Notes: generated by a model not told the origin, from the sequence alone. A DNA stretch of 64,000 nucleotides from Mesorhizobium hawassense (GCF_003289945.1 NZ_QMBP01000020.1:62001-126000); one strand, 5' to 3'; positions 28,461 to 37,066 are shown, counted from the stretch's first letter. Numbers and translations are program-made.

Positions 28461-28621
28461 TATCACCAATTCCAACATGTGTTTCGCAAACGTGACTGGA
28501 CGTTTGGGAAACCGCGCGACCCTGCGCGTGCTTGGGCCCCTGCCATTCGATCGCGCCCTTGCAATTCCCTCATGAAAGCGCGAACCTTGGCCGGCGCATG
28601 ATTCAATCGAAGGATCGAGGC

Positions 28622-29008
28622 ATGACCGATCACAGCAGCGGGACGGAGGATGGGGAAGCATCCGGAATATTGATCCCGTTGCACGAGGCGCGCAACGCGC
28701 GCCTCGTGCAGCCGGTGCGATTCGACCGGCGCGAACTCGACCAGATCCTGAGGCTTTACGGACGCATGGTGGCGGCCAATGAATGGCGCGATTATGCGAT
28801 TGATCATCTGACTGATCGCGCTGTCTTTTCCGTCTTCCGCCGCGCCAGCGAAGTGCCGCTGTTCCAGATCGTCAAGGACCCCAGGCTGGCGCGCCGCCAA
28901 GGCGCTTTCGCCGTCATCGCCGCCGGCGGTCGCATCCTCAAGCGCGGCCAGGAACTCGGCCGCGTCCTTGGCGTGTTCGATGCCAAGCTGAGGGTCGTCG
29001 AGGCCTGA
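28622..29008 (+). CDS. DUF2794 protein
   Basis: 128-residue cytosolic protein of the alphaproteobacterial DUF2794 family, function unknown. Conserved core: FDRRELDQILRLYGRMVAAN, EWRDYAIDHL, RAVFSVFRRASEVPLFQI, RRQGAFAVI and GRILKRGQEL. Start at ATG 28622 with GAGG upstream; a longer in-frame start is not supported. Followed by an octad inverted repeat. Confidence 0.88.
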   Translation: MTDHSSGTEDGEASGILIPLHEARNARLVQPVRFDRRELDQILRLYGRMVAANEWRDYAIDHLTDRAVFSVFRRASEVPLFQIVKDPRLARRQGAFAVIAAGGRILKRGQELGRVLGVFDAKLRVVEA

Positions 29009-29023
29009 GCGGGAAGGGGAAAT

Positions 29024-29107
29024 GAAGAACTGAGGAAAGAAGGCGCTTGGCGCGCCCGGTGTGGCCTTCGTTTTTCTTCAGTTCTCCAATTCTTCAGTTC
29101 CTCAATT
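29024..29107. repeat. Octad inverted repeat between DUF2794 and GNAT genes
   Basis: The right arm is four 8-base units at 29076-29107: CTTCAGTT, CTCCAATT, CTTCAGTT, CCTCAATT. The left arm (GAAGAACTGAGGAAAGAAGG, 29024-29043) is partly complementary. The third unit contains the TGA stop of the minus-strand GNAT gene, and the fourth encodes its last residues. Same architecture as the heptad loci at 2481 and 26188, with different units. Confidence 0.75.
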
Positions 29108-29675
29108 CCTTTTGAGCCCGGAATCTCCGCTCCGGCAGCGATTCGGGATCCGGCGGCAGGTCGGCGCCGCCATTCAGAGACAGCTGCATGAACACCGTGT
29201 CCAGCCAGCGTCCGTGCTTGAAGCCCGACCCTTCCAGGCGTCCGGAATGGCGGAAACCGAGCTTCTCGTGCAGCCGCACCGAAGCGCTGTCGGCGTGGCC
29301 GTCGCCGATCACAGCGATGATCTGGCGGAAGCCCGCCGCGCGCGCCGTCTCGATCAGCGCCAGCATCAGCAGCGAGCCCACGCCCTGCCCCTTGGCCTCG
29401 GGCGCGACATAGACCGAATCCTCGATGACGAACCGGTAGGCCGGGCGCGGCCGGAACGGCCCGGCATAGGCATAGCCGAGCACGACGCCATTCTTCTCCG
29501 CCGCCATATAAGGAAAGCCGCCAGCGGCCAAGCTGTCGAATCGGTTACCCATTTCGGCTCGGCTGGGGGGCTCAAGCTCGTAGCTAGCCGTGCCGTGCCT
29601 GACCGCGTCGGCATAGATCTCGGTGATTCGGTCGAGGTCGGCGGCAGTCGCGGCTCTGATTTCCATATTGCTCAT
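29094..29675 (-). CDS. Phosphinothricin-acetyltransferase-like GNAT protein
   Basis: 193-residue GNAT of the pat/YncA branch, acetylating small amines such as amino-acid analogues. Motifs: RAATAADLDRITEIYADAVRHGTASYE at the N-terminus, YAYAGPFRPRPAYRFVIEDSVYV, acetyl-CoA loop KGQGVGSLLM, and HEKLGFRHSGRLEGSGFKHGRW. Start ATG 29675; a second ATG (MEIRAATA) three codons in is equally possible. The C-terminal ELRN and the stop lie in the octad repeat. Confidence 0.88.
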   Translation of the reverse strand: MSNMEIRAATAADLDRITEIYADAVRHGTASYELEPPSRAEMGNRFDSLAAGGFPYMAAEKNGVVLGYAYAGPFRPRPAYRFVIEDSVYVAPEAKGQGVGSLLMLALIETARAAGFRQIIAVIGDGHADSASVRLHEKLGFRHSGRLEGSGFKHGRWLDTVFMQLSLNGGADLPPDPESLPERRFRAQKELRN

Positions 29676-29719
29676 AATTTGTGCAGCTTGTTTTTCTGCC
29701 TCGATGACAGCAGAGGGGC

Positions 29720-29755
29720 GCGCAAAAGGAAAGGGCGGCCGTTGGGCCGCCCTTT
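29720..29755 (-). terminator. Intrinsic terminator downstream of ybhL
   Basis: An 11-base perfect stem (AAAGGGCGGCC / GGCCGCCCTTT, loop of four, 29730-29755) is followed on the minus strand by TCCTTTTG. Placed 38 bases after the ybhL stop. Confidence 0.8.
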
Positions 29756-29792
29756 CGCGAATCTATGGTCCAGCAGGACCGGCCAACCGCCT

Positions 29793-30533
29793 TTAGCGGC
29801 GCTGGCCCATGAACTGCAGCAGGAACATGAACAGGTTGATGAAGTCGAGATAGAGCCTCAACGCGCCCATGATCGCCTTGCGGCCGGCGACATCAGATTG
29901 GTCGCCCTCATAATACATCTCCTTGATCGCCTGGGTGTCGTAGGCGGTGAGGCCGGCGAACACCAGCACGCCGATCGCCGAGATGGCGAAGCCGAGCGCG
30001 GACGACTGCAGGAAGATGTTGATCAGCATCGCGATCAACAGACCGATCACGCCCATGACCAGGAACGAACCGAACGCCGAGAGGTCGCGCCTGGTCGTGT
30101 AGCCGTAGAGCGACAGGCCGCCGAAGGCCGCGGCCGTGGCGAAGAAGGTCTGGGTGATGCTGGTGCCGGTGTAGACGAGGAAGATCGTCGACAGCGACAG
30201 GCCGACAAGGCCGGCATAGACCCAGAACGTGGTCTGCGCCGCCCCTACGCTCATCGACTGGATGCGGAACGACAGGAACATCACGGCGGCGAGCGGCGCC
30301 AGGATGACGACCCAGCGGAACGCGCTGGCGTAGATGAGCTGGCCGAACGCGGTCAGCTGGCCGTCGCCGGTGATGGCGAGTTGGAAGGCGCCCCAGGCGG
30401 CAAGGCCGGTGATGAGCAGGCCAAGCCCCATGAGGTTGTAGACTTTGATCATATAGGCGCGCAGGCCCTGATCGATATCGACGCGCGCGCCGGAGGCGGC
30501 GCCCGTCTGGAAGTTGCGAATGGGATCAGCCAT
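29793..30533 (-). CDS. ybhL: Bax inhibitor-1 family membrane protein YbhL
   Basis: 246-residue seven-helix inner-membrane protein of the BI-1/TMBIM family, pH-sensitive calcium-leak channels in characterised homologues. Motifs: FRIQSMSVGAAQTTFWVYAGL, GYTTRRDLSAFGSFL, AYDTQAIKEMYYEGD and C-terminal LRLYLDFINLFMFLLQFMG, with the paired aspartates of the pH sensor region. Start MADPIRNFQTG at 30533 with GAGG upstream. Preceded by a structured leader and a palindromic promoter; followed by a terminator, so a single-gene transcript. Confidence 0.94.
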   Translation of the reverse strand: MADPIRNFQTGAASGARVDIDQGLRAYMIKVYNLMGLGLLITGLAAWGAFQLAITGDGQLTAFGQLIYASAFRWVVILAPLAAVMFLSFRIQSMSVGAAQTTFWVYAGLVGLSLSTIFLVYTGTSITQTFFATAAAFGGLSLYGYTTRRDLSAFGSFLVMGVIGLLIAMLINIFLQSSALGFAISAIGVLVFAGLTAYDTQAIKEMYYEGDQSDVAGRKAIMGALRLYLDFINLFMFLLQFMGQRR

Positions 30534-30616
30534 TGGAAATCCTCTGTTGCTTCTGCCCCGTCCGGTGACAGGTCTCTTGGGGACCAGGCGCCGCTGGCAG
30601 GGCTCCAGCATGCCTG
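30534..30616 (-). ncRNA. Structured 5' leader of ybhL (ybhL leader candidate)
   Basis: Between the predicted transcription start (about 30616) and the ybhL ATG is an 80-base leader able to fold into GGCAGG/CCTGCC and GGTC-cccaaga-GACC hairpins, with alternative pairing of CTGCC to GGGCAG near the RBS. A structured ybhL leader element is known from alphaproteobacteria; position and gene fit, but the match to its consensus was not computed. Confidence 0.5.
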
Positions 30617-30622
30617 CCGCGA

Positions 30623-30651
30623 AATATGATGGTTCTTGACGTCAAGAACAA
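30623..30651 (-). promoter_or_regulatory. ybhL promoter with an 18-bp palindrome in its spacer
   Basis: On the minus strand, TTGTTC (30651-30646) and CATATT (30628-30623) are 17 bases apart. The spacer is largely filled by the perfect palindrome GTTCTTGACGTCAAGAAC (30632-30649), well placed for a repressor. Confidence 0.45.
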
Positions 30652-30761
30652 GACGGTAACGGGCCGTAACCCTTTGTGAAAAGGCAAAAGGCCGGTTTTC
30701 AGGCCTTGCATCAGACATTCTTACAAAGAATTAACCGGACGGGCGGCCTCGAGACCCCTTG

Positions 30762-33302
30762 TCAGAGGTTGCGCAGCACCGGCGCCGCCTTGTGACCCAG
30801 CACTCGCCAGGTGCCGGCGAGGCCGATGCCGACGGTGACCGTCAGCGAAACTAGGATCGTCGCCACCGCGACCTCCGGCATGAAATGCGAGGGCAGCGTC
30901 ATGATATGCGCGACCACGAACCAGGCGGCCATGCCGCCGGCGGCGAGCGCGAACAGCGCGGTCGCGAGGCCGATCAGCACATATTCCAGCGAGAACGCGG
31001 CAATCAGCGTCCGGCGCGTCGCGCCGAGCGTCTTCAGCACCACCGCATCGTGGATGCGCGCCCGGTTGCCGGCGGCAAGCGCCCCGGAAAGCACCAGCAC
31101 CGAGGCGATCAGCGCCACGCCGGCAGCAGTGCGGATCGCCGTGCCCAATTGCGCGACCAGCCGGTTGACGATGTCGAGCGCGTCCTTGACGCGCACCGTC
31201 GTTACCGCCGGAAATGCGCGGGTGACGGCGTTGAGCAGCCTTGCGTCGTCGGCGGTGGTGGCTTGTTTGTCGGTCAACGTCGCCAGCCAGCCATGCGGCG
31301 CCCCGGCAAAGCTGTTGGGCGAGAAGATCATGACGAAATTGATGCCCATCGTCTCCCATTGCACCTGGCGGAAACTGGCGATCTTCGCCGTGACGTTGCG
31401 CCCCAGCACATTGACGGTCACGCTGTCGCCGAGCTTCAGCCCGATCGCCTTGCCCTCCTCGGCCGAGAACGACACCAGCGGCTCGCCGGAATAATCCCGC
31501 GGCCACCAGGCGCCTTCGGTCAGCGTCGCGTTTTCCGGCTGCTTCGCGTCATAGGTCAGGCCACGGTCGCCGCGCAGCACCCAGGCGCCGTCGGCCGGGA
31601 TCTTCACCTTGTCGACGTCGACGCCGTTGAGCGCCATGATCCGGCCGCGCAGCATCGGCACCTTGACCAGCGTTCCCCGAGGCGCCTCCTTGCCGACCAG
31701 GCTGGTGAAGGCATCGACGTCGCCGCTCTGGATGTCGACGAAGAAGAAGTTCGGCGCCCGTTCCGGCAGGCTGCCCGAGATCTGCCGCCTGAGATTGCCG
31801 TCGATCAGCGCCAGCGTCACCAGCAGCGTCAGCCCGAGCCCGAGCGACAGCACCACGGACGGCGTCAGCGCGCCCGGACGGTGGATGTTGCCGAGCGCCA
31901 GCCGCAACGGGACCGAGCGCACGCGCGGGCTTCTCCTGGCGAGCCACTGCACCAGCACCGCCACCAGCCGCAGCACCAGGAAGGCACAGACGGTGGCGCC
32001 GACGAAGATCGAGGCGATGCGGTAGTCGTTGGCCGAAAGGATCGCCAGCGCCGCCAGCGCGACGACGATCGCCAGCGCCGCGCCCGCGTAGGGCAGGCGC
32101 GGCAGGCCGCGGCTCTCGAATCCCATTTCGCGGAACAGCGCGGTTGCCGGCACGTCGCGGGCGCGGCCGAGCGGCAGCAGCGCGAAAGCCAGCGTCACCA
32201 GCAGGCCGAACAGCGCCGCCATGGCGAGCGCCCCCGGATAAAAGCCGCCTTGCGCCGGCACGGGGATCACCGATTGCAGAAGCGCGCTCGCCACGAACGG
32301 CATGGCGGCGCCAAGGGCGAGCCCGAGCACGATGCCGAGGCCGGCGATCAACAGGATCTGGACGAGATAGACGCTGAAGACGAAGCCGCCGGAGGCGCCG
32401 AGGCTCTTGAAAATGGCGATGACGCCGCGCTTGCCGTCGAGATAGGCGCGCACGGCATTCGCCACGCCGACGCCGCCGACCACCAGCGCCGTCAGCCCGA
32501 CCAGGGTCAGGAACTGCGAAAACCGCTCGATGTTGGCGGAGAGCGCGGGTGCCGCGTTGCTGCGCGTGCGGATCGACCAGCCGGCCTGCGGAAAATCCTT
32601 CGCGGCTTGCGCCTGGATGTCCTTGATCCGCGCCTCGGACGTGCCGTCGGGCAGCCTCACCTTATAGGCGTTCTCGACCAGGCTGCCGGGCTGCACAAGG
32701 CCGGAAGCAGCTAGGCCTTCGCTGGAGATCATCAGCCGCGGCGCGAAGCCGAAACCGTCGGACACCGCATCCGGCTCGCTGACCAGCCTGGCCCGCAGCT
32801 CGAAAACGGCGCTGCCGAGCTTCAGCCGGTCGCCGATGTGCAGATTGAGCCGCTCGAACAACAAATCGGGCGCGGCGGCGCCGAAGACGCCGGACCTTTC
32901 GCCGAACAATTGTTCTTTCGGCAGCGCCGGATCGGTTTCGAGCGCGCCATAGAGCGGATAGGAATCGTCGACCGCCTTGGCTTCGACAAGCGCCTGGTCG
33001 GAGCCGTCCTCCAGCCGCGCCATCGAGCGCATGCCGGAAGTCCGCGAAACCGCGCCGAGGCCCTTGATGAAGCCGAGCTCGGCGTCCGAGGCGCCGCGCT
33101 GGTTGATCTGGAAGCGCAGGTCGCCGCCAAGCAGCGTCTGGCCCTGATCGGCGACGCCGGCGGAGATCGCCTGCGCCACCGAATTGACGCCGCCGATCGC
33201 CGCGACGCCCAGCGCGATGCAGGCCAGGAAGATCATGAAGCCGGACAGGCCGCCGCGCATCTCGCGCAGCGAGAAGCGGATGGCGAGCTTCAACGTCCGC
33301 AT
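30762..33302 (-). CDS. FtsX-like ABC transporter permease (YbbP type)
   Basis: 846-residue permease with two FtsX/MacB repeats. An N-terminal helix (GLSGFMIFLACIALGVAAIGG) precedes a large periplasmic domain; helix blocks at about 265-400 and 725-840, with two extra helices mid-protein (residues about 405-440). Resembles E. coli YbbP, the permease divergent from tesA. Substrate unknown; lipid or lipoprotein release is a family-based guess. Its ATG overlaps the ATPase stop by one base. Confidence 0.9.
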   Translation of the reverse strand: MRTLKLAIRFSLREMRGGLSGFMIFLACIALGVAAIGGVNSVAQAISAGVADQGQTLLGGDLRFQINQRGASDAELGFIKGLGAVSRTSGMRSMARLEDGSDQALVEAKAVDDSYPLYGALETDPALPKEQLFGERSGVFGAAAPDLLFERLNLHIGDRLKLGSAVFELRARLVSEPDAVSDGFGFAPRLMISSEGLAASGLVQPGSLVENAYKVRLPDGTSEARIKDIQAQAAKDFPQAGWSIRTRSNAAPALSANIERFSQFLTLVGLTALVVGGVGVANAVRAYLDGKRGVIAIFKSLGASGGFVFSVYLVQILLIAGLGIVLGLALGAAMPFVASALLQSVIPVPAQGGFYPGALAMAALFGLLVTLAFALLPLGRARDVPATALFREMGFESRGLPRLPYAGAALAIVVALAALAILSANDYRIASIFVGATVCAFLVLRLVAVLVQWLARRSPRVRSVPLRLALGNIHRPGALTPSVVLSLGLGLTLLVTLALIDGNLRRQISGSLPERAPNFFFVDIQSGDVDAFTSLVGKEAPRGTLVKVPMLRGRIMALNGVDVDKVKIPADGAWVLRGDRGLTYDAKQPENATLTEGAWWPRDYSGEPLVSFSAEEGKAIGLKLGDSVTVNVLGRNVTAKIASFRQVQWETMGINFVMIFSPNSFAGAPHGWLATLTDKQATTADDARLLNAVTRAFPAVTTVRVKDALDIVNRLVAQLGTAIRTAAGVALIASVLVLSGALAAGNRARIHDAVVLKTLGATRRTLIAAFSLEYVLIGLATALFALAAGGMAAWFVVAHIMTLPSHFMPEVAVATILVSLTVTVGIGLAGTWRVLGHKAAPVLRNL

Positions 33303-34000
33303 CAGGCCGGCACCTTCACCGGCTTGGGCGCGTCCTCGATGCGTCCCGAGCGCATCGACACCTGCCGCGCGCAGCAGGCGGCAAGCGCCGGATCATGCGT
33401 CACCAGCACCAGCGTCATGCCGCGCTCCGCCGCTTTGGCGAACAGAAGATCGGCGATCTGCTTTCCCGTCGCCTGGTCGAGATTGCCGGTCGGCTCGTCG
33501 GCAATCAGAATGCGCGGCGACGGCGCCAGCGCCCGGGCGATCGCCACACGCTGCTGCTCGCCACCCGATAGCTCGCCCGGATAGTGCGTCACACGGTCGC
33601 TCAGGCCGACCGCCGCGAGCTCTCGCGCGGCGACGCCGAACGGATCGGCGTGGCCGGCAAGCTCGAGCGGCACGGCGACGTTCTCGAGCGCCGTCATATT
33701 CGGAATGAGGTGGAAGGACTGGAAGACGATGCCAATATTTCGGCCACGAAACGAAGCGATCTGGTCCTCGCTTTTGCCGTTGAGCAGCGCGCCGTCGATC
33801 CGTACCGTGCCCGAATCGACCCTTTCCAGGCCGGCCAGAACCATGAGCAGGGTAGACTTGCCCGAGCCCGACGGGCCGACAATGCCGGTGGCTTCACCGG
33901 CCGCCACGTCGAGGCTCACGCCCTTCAGCACGTGGACGGAGGACGCGCCCTCGCCGAGCGTCAGCGATACGTCCCTCAGCATGATGACGGCTTCTGTCAC
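33302..34000 (-). CDS. ABC transporter ATP-binding protein (YbbA type)
   Basis: 232-residue ATPase of the LolD/MacB/YbbA class. Walker A GPSGSGKST near residue 41, Q-loop FQSFHLIPNMTALENV, signature LSGGEQQRVAIARA, Walker B ILIADEPTGNLD, switch His in VTHDPALA. Start is GTG at 34000 with only a weak SD. Forms a two-gene transporter with the permease; the divergent TesA-like esterase repeats the conserved ybbAP-tesA arrangement. Confidence 0.94.
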   Translation of the reverse strand: MTEAVIMLRDVSLTLGEGASSVHVLKGVSLDVAAGEATGIVGPSGSGKSTLLMVLAGLERVDSGTVRIDGALLNGKSEDQIASFRGRNIGIVFQSFHLIPNMTALENVAVPLELAGHADPFGVAARELAAVGLSDRVTHYPGELSGGEQQRVAIARALAPSPRILIADEPTGNLDQATGKQIADLLFAKAAERGMTLVLVTHDPALAACCARQVSMRSGRIEDAPKPVKVPA

Positions 34001-34083
34001 AATGAAAGCGCCCTATATGTGGAAAAAGGAGACGGATCCGTGTCTCCTTCCTTGGATTGTTCCGGTCATATGGGGCTCGCCGC

Positions 34084-34746
34084 ATGGCATTCAAACATCG
34101 TTTTGCCGCAACCCCTGCCGTTTTCGCTGCCCTCATCTTCTTCTTCACCCTTTGCGGCGCCATTTCGTCGGCGCGTGCCGATACCTTCACCATCGTCGGC
34201 TTCGGCGACAGCCTGATGGCGGGTTACAGCCTTGGCCCGGGCCAGGGTTTCACCGACCGGCTGCAGGCGGCCCTGAAAGCGAAGGGCCTCGACGTCACCG
34301 TCGCCAATGCCGGCGTGTCGGGCGACACCTCGAGCGGCGGCCTGGCGCGGCTCGACTGGTCGGTGCCGGACGGCACAAGGCTGGTGATCCTCGAACTCGG
34401 CGCCAACGACATGCTGCGCGGCGTAGCGCCGGAAATCCCAGAGAAGAACCTCGACGCCATGCTGGGTAAGCTGAAGCAGCGCAAGATCCCGGTGCTTCTG
34501 GCCGGCATGCGCGCCGCGCCCAATCTCGGCGGCGACTACCAGAAGGCTTTCGACGCCATCTATCCGCGGCTCGCCGAAAAATACGGCGCGCCGCTCTATC
34601 CGTTCTTCCTCGACGGCGTCGCCGGCCACCCGGACCTGCAGCTGGAGGACGGTCTGCATCCCAATACCCGGGGTGTCGACGTCATGGTCGAGCGCATCCT
34701 GCCCGTGGTCCAGAAAGCGATCGCCGACAATGGGGGCGCGTCGTGA
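34084..34746 (+). CDS. TesA-like SGNH arylesterase/lysophospholipase
   Basis: 220-residue exported SGNH hydrolase. Signal peptide of about 31 residues (FAALIFFFTLCGAISSARA). Catalytic blocks: GFGDSLMAGY (Ser), NAGVSGDTSSGG (Gly), ELGANDMLRG (Asn), DGLHPNTRG (Asp-His). Hydrolyses esters or thioesters of acyl chains in the periplasm. Divergent from the YbbA/YbbP-type ABC transporter, as tesA is in E. coli, suggesting a shared acyl-lipid role. Start at ATG 34084. Confidence 0.92.
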   Translation: MAFKHRFAATPAVFAALIFFFTLCGAISSARADTFTIVGFGDSLMAGYSLGPGQGFTDRLQAALKAKGLDVTVANAGVSGDTSSGGLARLDWSVPDGTRLVILELGANDMLRGVAPEIPEKNLDAMLGKLKQRKIPVLLAGMRAAPNLGGDYQKAFDAIYPRLAEKYGAPLYPFFLDGVAGHPDLQLEDGLHPNTRGVDVMVERILPVVQKAIADNGGAS

Positions 34747-34864
34747 GTCCGGAATGTCACGCTTTCCGCTGGGGAAACCCTGTGGACAACAAACCGCTTG
34801 CCCCGCGCTTGCATCGATGATTCGCTAGGGCTGAGAGTTTCGATTCGAGGACAGGAGGCTTCAC

Positions 34865-35458
34865 ATGCCACGTCTTTTCACCGCCCTCGAAATTCCGCGT
34901 GATGCTGCTCTCTCGCTCTCCCTGCTTCGGGGCGGGCTGCCCGGAGCGCGCTGGATCGATGTCGAAAACTACCATCTGACGCTGCGCTTCATCGGCGATG
35001 TCGAGGGCCATGTCGCCGACGAGATCGCCAACGCCCTCGACAGGGTTCACCGCCCCTCTTTCCAGATGACGCTCTCCGGCGTCGGCGCCTTCGGCGGCAA
35101 GAAGCCGCACGCGGTATGGGCCGGCGTGTCGGCTTCGCCCGACCTGACGGCGCTGCAGGGCGAGATCGACCGCATCTGCCAGCGGCTCGGCCTGCCGGCC
35201 GATCCGCGCAAATTCTCGCCGCATGTGACGCTTGCCCGCCTGCGCAACGGGAGCCCGATCGACGTCGCGCAATATCTTTCGGCGCGCGGCAATTTTTCCG
35301 CACAGCCCTTCCGCGTTGGCCGCTTCGTCCTGATGTCGTCGCGCGATTCGGTCGGCGGCGGCCCCTATATCGTCGAGGAGGCCTGGCCGCTGGTCGGCGA
35401 AACGCTGGCCTCGAGCCGCTTCGCCAGCGCCTCCGACGCCTCGCGGATCATGCGATAG
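34865..35458 (+). CDS. thpR: RNA 2',3'-cyclic phosphodiesterase
   Basis: 197-residue 2H phosphoesterase (LigT/ThpR family) opening 2',3'-cyclic phosphates on RNA. The two HxTx motifs are YHLTLRF near residue 37 and PHVTLARL near residue 119; the protein starts MPRLFTALEIP. Ideal AGGAGG before the ATG. The final 30 or so residues extend past the usual end and lie antisense to the 3' end of the phosphatase gene, giving a 94-base convergent overlap. Confidence 0.92.
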   Translation: MPRLFTALEIPRDAALSLSLLRGGLPGARWIDVENYHLTLRFIGDVEGHVADEIANALDRVHRPSFQMTLSGVGAFGGKKPHAVWAGVSASPDLTALQGEIDRICQRLGLPADPRKFSPHVTLARLRNGSPIDVAQYLSARGNFSAQPFRVGRFVLMSSRDSVGGGPYIVEEAWPLVGETLASSRFASASDASRIMR

Positions 35459-35880
35459 ACCGAGGCGAAGGCCTCGTCGCCGTCATAATAGGGATCCGGC
35501 ACGTCTCGTCCGCTTCCGGTCGCAAATTCCAGATAGAGATGGATGCGATCTCGTGCGGCCTGCGGCGCCAGCGCCTTGAGGTCGCGCACATTGGCCCGGT
35601 CCATGCCGAGGATCAGGTCGAAACGCGAAAAATCCTCCGGCAGTACCTTGCGCGCCCTTTGCCCTGATATGTCGACGCCATGCTCGGCGGCGACCGCGAT
35701 CGAGCGCGGATCCGGAGCCGAGCCGACCTCCCAGCCGCTGGTCGCGGCCGAAGCGAGCACGAAGGCTTGCTCTGCTCCACGCTCGGCGAGCACGGCACCA
35801 AACACGCCCTCGGCAAGCGGCGACCGGCAGATGTTGCCGAGGCAGACGAACAGAATGGAATTTATGGGCTTTACGCTCAT
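35365..35880 (-). CDS. Low-molecular-weight protein tyrosine phosphatase
   Basis: 171-residue LMW-PTP. Phosphate loop FVCLGNICRSPLAEGV (CX5R) near residue 13, and the general-acid loop DVPDPYYDGDEAF near residue 127. May dephosphorylate tyrosine kinases of exopolysaccharide export or arsenate-like substrates; no such partner is nearby. Start at MSVKPINSILF (35880). The C-terminus (SVSPTSGQASSTI) overlaps thpR on the other strand. Confidence 0.92.
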   Translation of the reverse strand: MSVKPINSILFVCLGNICRSPLAEGVFGAVLAERGAEQAFVLASAATSGWEVGSAPDPRSIAVAAEHGVDISGQRARKVLPEDFSRFDLILGMDRANVRDLKALAPQAARDRIHLYLEFATGSGRDVPDPYYDGDEAFASVYRMIREASEALAKRLEASVSPTSGQASSTI

Positions 35881-35983
35881 TCGATATGCGCCGTTTGTGC
35901 ATTTGGAACCCCAAAACCGCAAAGCACCCTTGGGCGACTTGCATTATGGTGGGGTCAAATTCGAGATAGCACGGGAAATCATT

Positions 35984-36277
35984 ATGACGAGAGAAAAACT
36001 CAGCAAGGACGCCGTCACCGCTGCTCTTGCCGAACTCGGCGGCTGGTCGCTGGCCACGGACGGCGCCTCGATAAAACGCAGCTTCGTGTTCAAGAATTTT
36101 TCCGAGGCCTTCGCTTTCATGACCCGCGTGGCTCTGGCGGCCGAGAAGATGGACCATCACCCCGACTGGTCGAATGTCTACAAGACCGTCGACGTGACGC
36201 TGAATACGCATGACGCCGGCGGCGTGACGGCGCTCGACATCGAGCTCGCCAAGCGGATGAACCGCTATTTCGGGTGA
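35984..36277 (+). CDS. phhB: 4a-hydroxytetrahydrobiopterin dehydratase
   Basis: 97-residue pterin-4a-carbinolamine dehydratase. The signature EKMDHHPDWSNVYKTVDV with a downstream TLNTHDAGGVTALD carries the catalytic histidines. Recycles the pterin cofactor of phenylalanine hydroxylase or acts in molybdopterin-related chemistry; no hydroxylase gene is adjacent. ATG 35984 with GGGA upstream; longer in-frame starts run into the divergent phosphatase gene. Confidence 0.93.
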   Translation: MTREKLSKDAVTAALAELGGWSLATDGASIKRSFVFKNFSEAFAFMTRVALAAEKMDHHPDWSNVYKTVDVTLNTHDAGGVTALDIELAKRMNRYFG

Positions 36278-36363
36278 ACTCTTGTAGCAGGCTGGCGCTT
36301 TCACCACATTTTGTCGCGGCGGGCCGGCGCGCAACGATGCGCCCGGCCGCCAAGGAGAGATGC

Positions 36364-36726
36364 ATGGCGCAAGGCACCGGTTTCGATTTCTTCGGCTTCG
36401 GCGACAAGCTCGCCAGCGAAAGTGAGGTCCGCGAGAAATTCTGGCGCACCGCCAAGAAGGCGGCGCGGCAGATCCCGTTCATGGACGAAGTGGTCGCCGC
36501 CTATTACTGCGCCATGGACAAGGACACGCCGCTGCGCGCCAAGGCTACCCTGTTCGGCGCGCTCGGCTATTTCGTCCTGCCGTTCGATTTCATTCCCGAT
36601 TTCGTCGTCGGCCTCGGCTATACCGACGATCTTGCAGTGCTGACCGCGGCCATCGCCGCCGTCAGCGCTCATATCACGCCGGCCCACAGGCAGGCTGCCA
36701 GGGACGCGCTGGCCGACAGGAACTGA
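36364..36726 (+). CDS. YkvA (DUF1232) family protein
   Basis: 120-residue protein of the YkvA/DUF1232 family. The conserved core is PLRAKATLFGALGYFVLPFDFIPD followed by VVGLGYTDDLAVL, a probable membrane-associated helix pair. Function unknown. AAGGAGAG precedes the ATG. Begins 86 bases after phhB and ends just before a family C palindrome. Confidence 0.9.
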   Translation: MAQGTGFDFFGFGDKLASESEVREKFWRTAKKAARQIPFMDEVVAAYYCAMDKDTPLRAKATLFGALGYFVLPFDFIPDFVVGLGYTDDLAVLTAAIAAVSAHITPAHRQAARDALADRN

Positions 36727-36730
36727 CCGA

Positions 36731-36779
36731 ATGCATGTCGCCCAGAAGTGCGCAGCGGTTCTGGGACGACGACATGCAT
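36731..36779. repeat. Palindromic repeat family C, copy 1
   Basis: ATGCATGTCG at the left and CGACATGCAT at the right flank an inner imperfect pairing of CCCAGAA with TTCTGGG. 49 bp. Copies at 49093-49141 and 51312-51358. Confidence 0.85.
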
Positions 36780-37066
36780 CAAAGCAAGGACTTAAAGCGC
36801 GGCGCGCTTTCAGCCTTGGCTTCGCGCCCGCAGATCAGCGCGTCCGAAAAGACAAACTCTTGCCGTTTTCGTGGCCTCCAACTCCGCGCCGGGACGTCGC
36901 GCCAGCCGCTTTCAACGGTGGCGGCGTGAATGGTGGCGGTTTCCTGGGGTGAGTTCCTTTTCTTCGAGGACAATTCACCGTTTGGTAACCCTGATTAAAT
37001 CAAAATGAAGCGACGGCAGGACGCCAGGCGGCCCGCCTCCGCACCATTTGGAATACGGGAAGAACG
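36780..37066. other. Intergenic region upstream of the IalB-like gene
   Basis: About 290 bases. The first part extends the family C repeat (ATCAAAGCAAGGACTTAAAG). The rest shows no gene; the AT-rich stretch near 36975-37005 probably holds the promoter for the secreted protein that follows. Confidence 0.4.

Noticed and set aside
30885..32714. 609-codon plus-strand frame
   Set aside because: Antisense of the FtsX-like permease; dominated by Arg, Gln and His.
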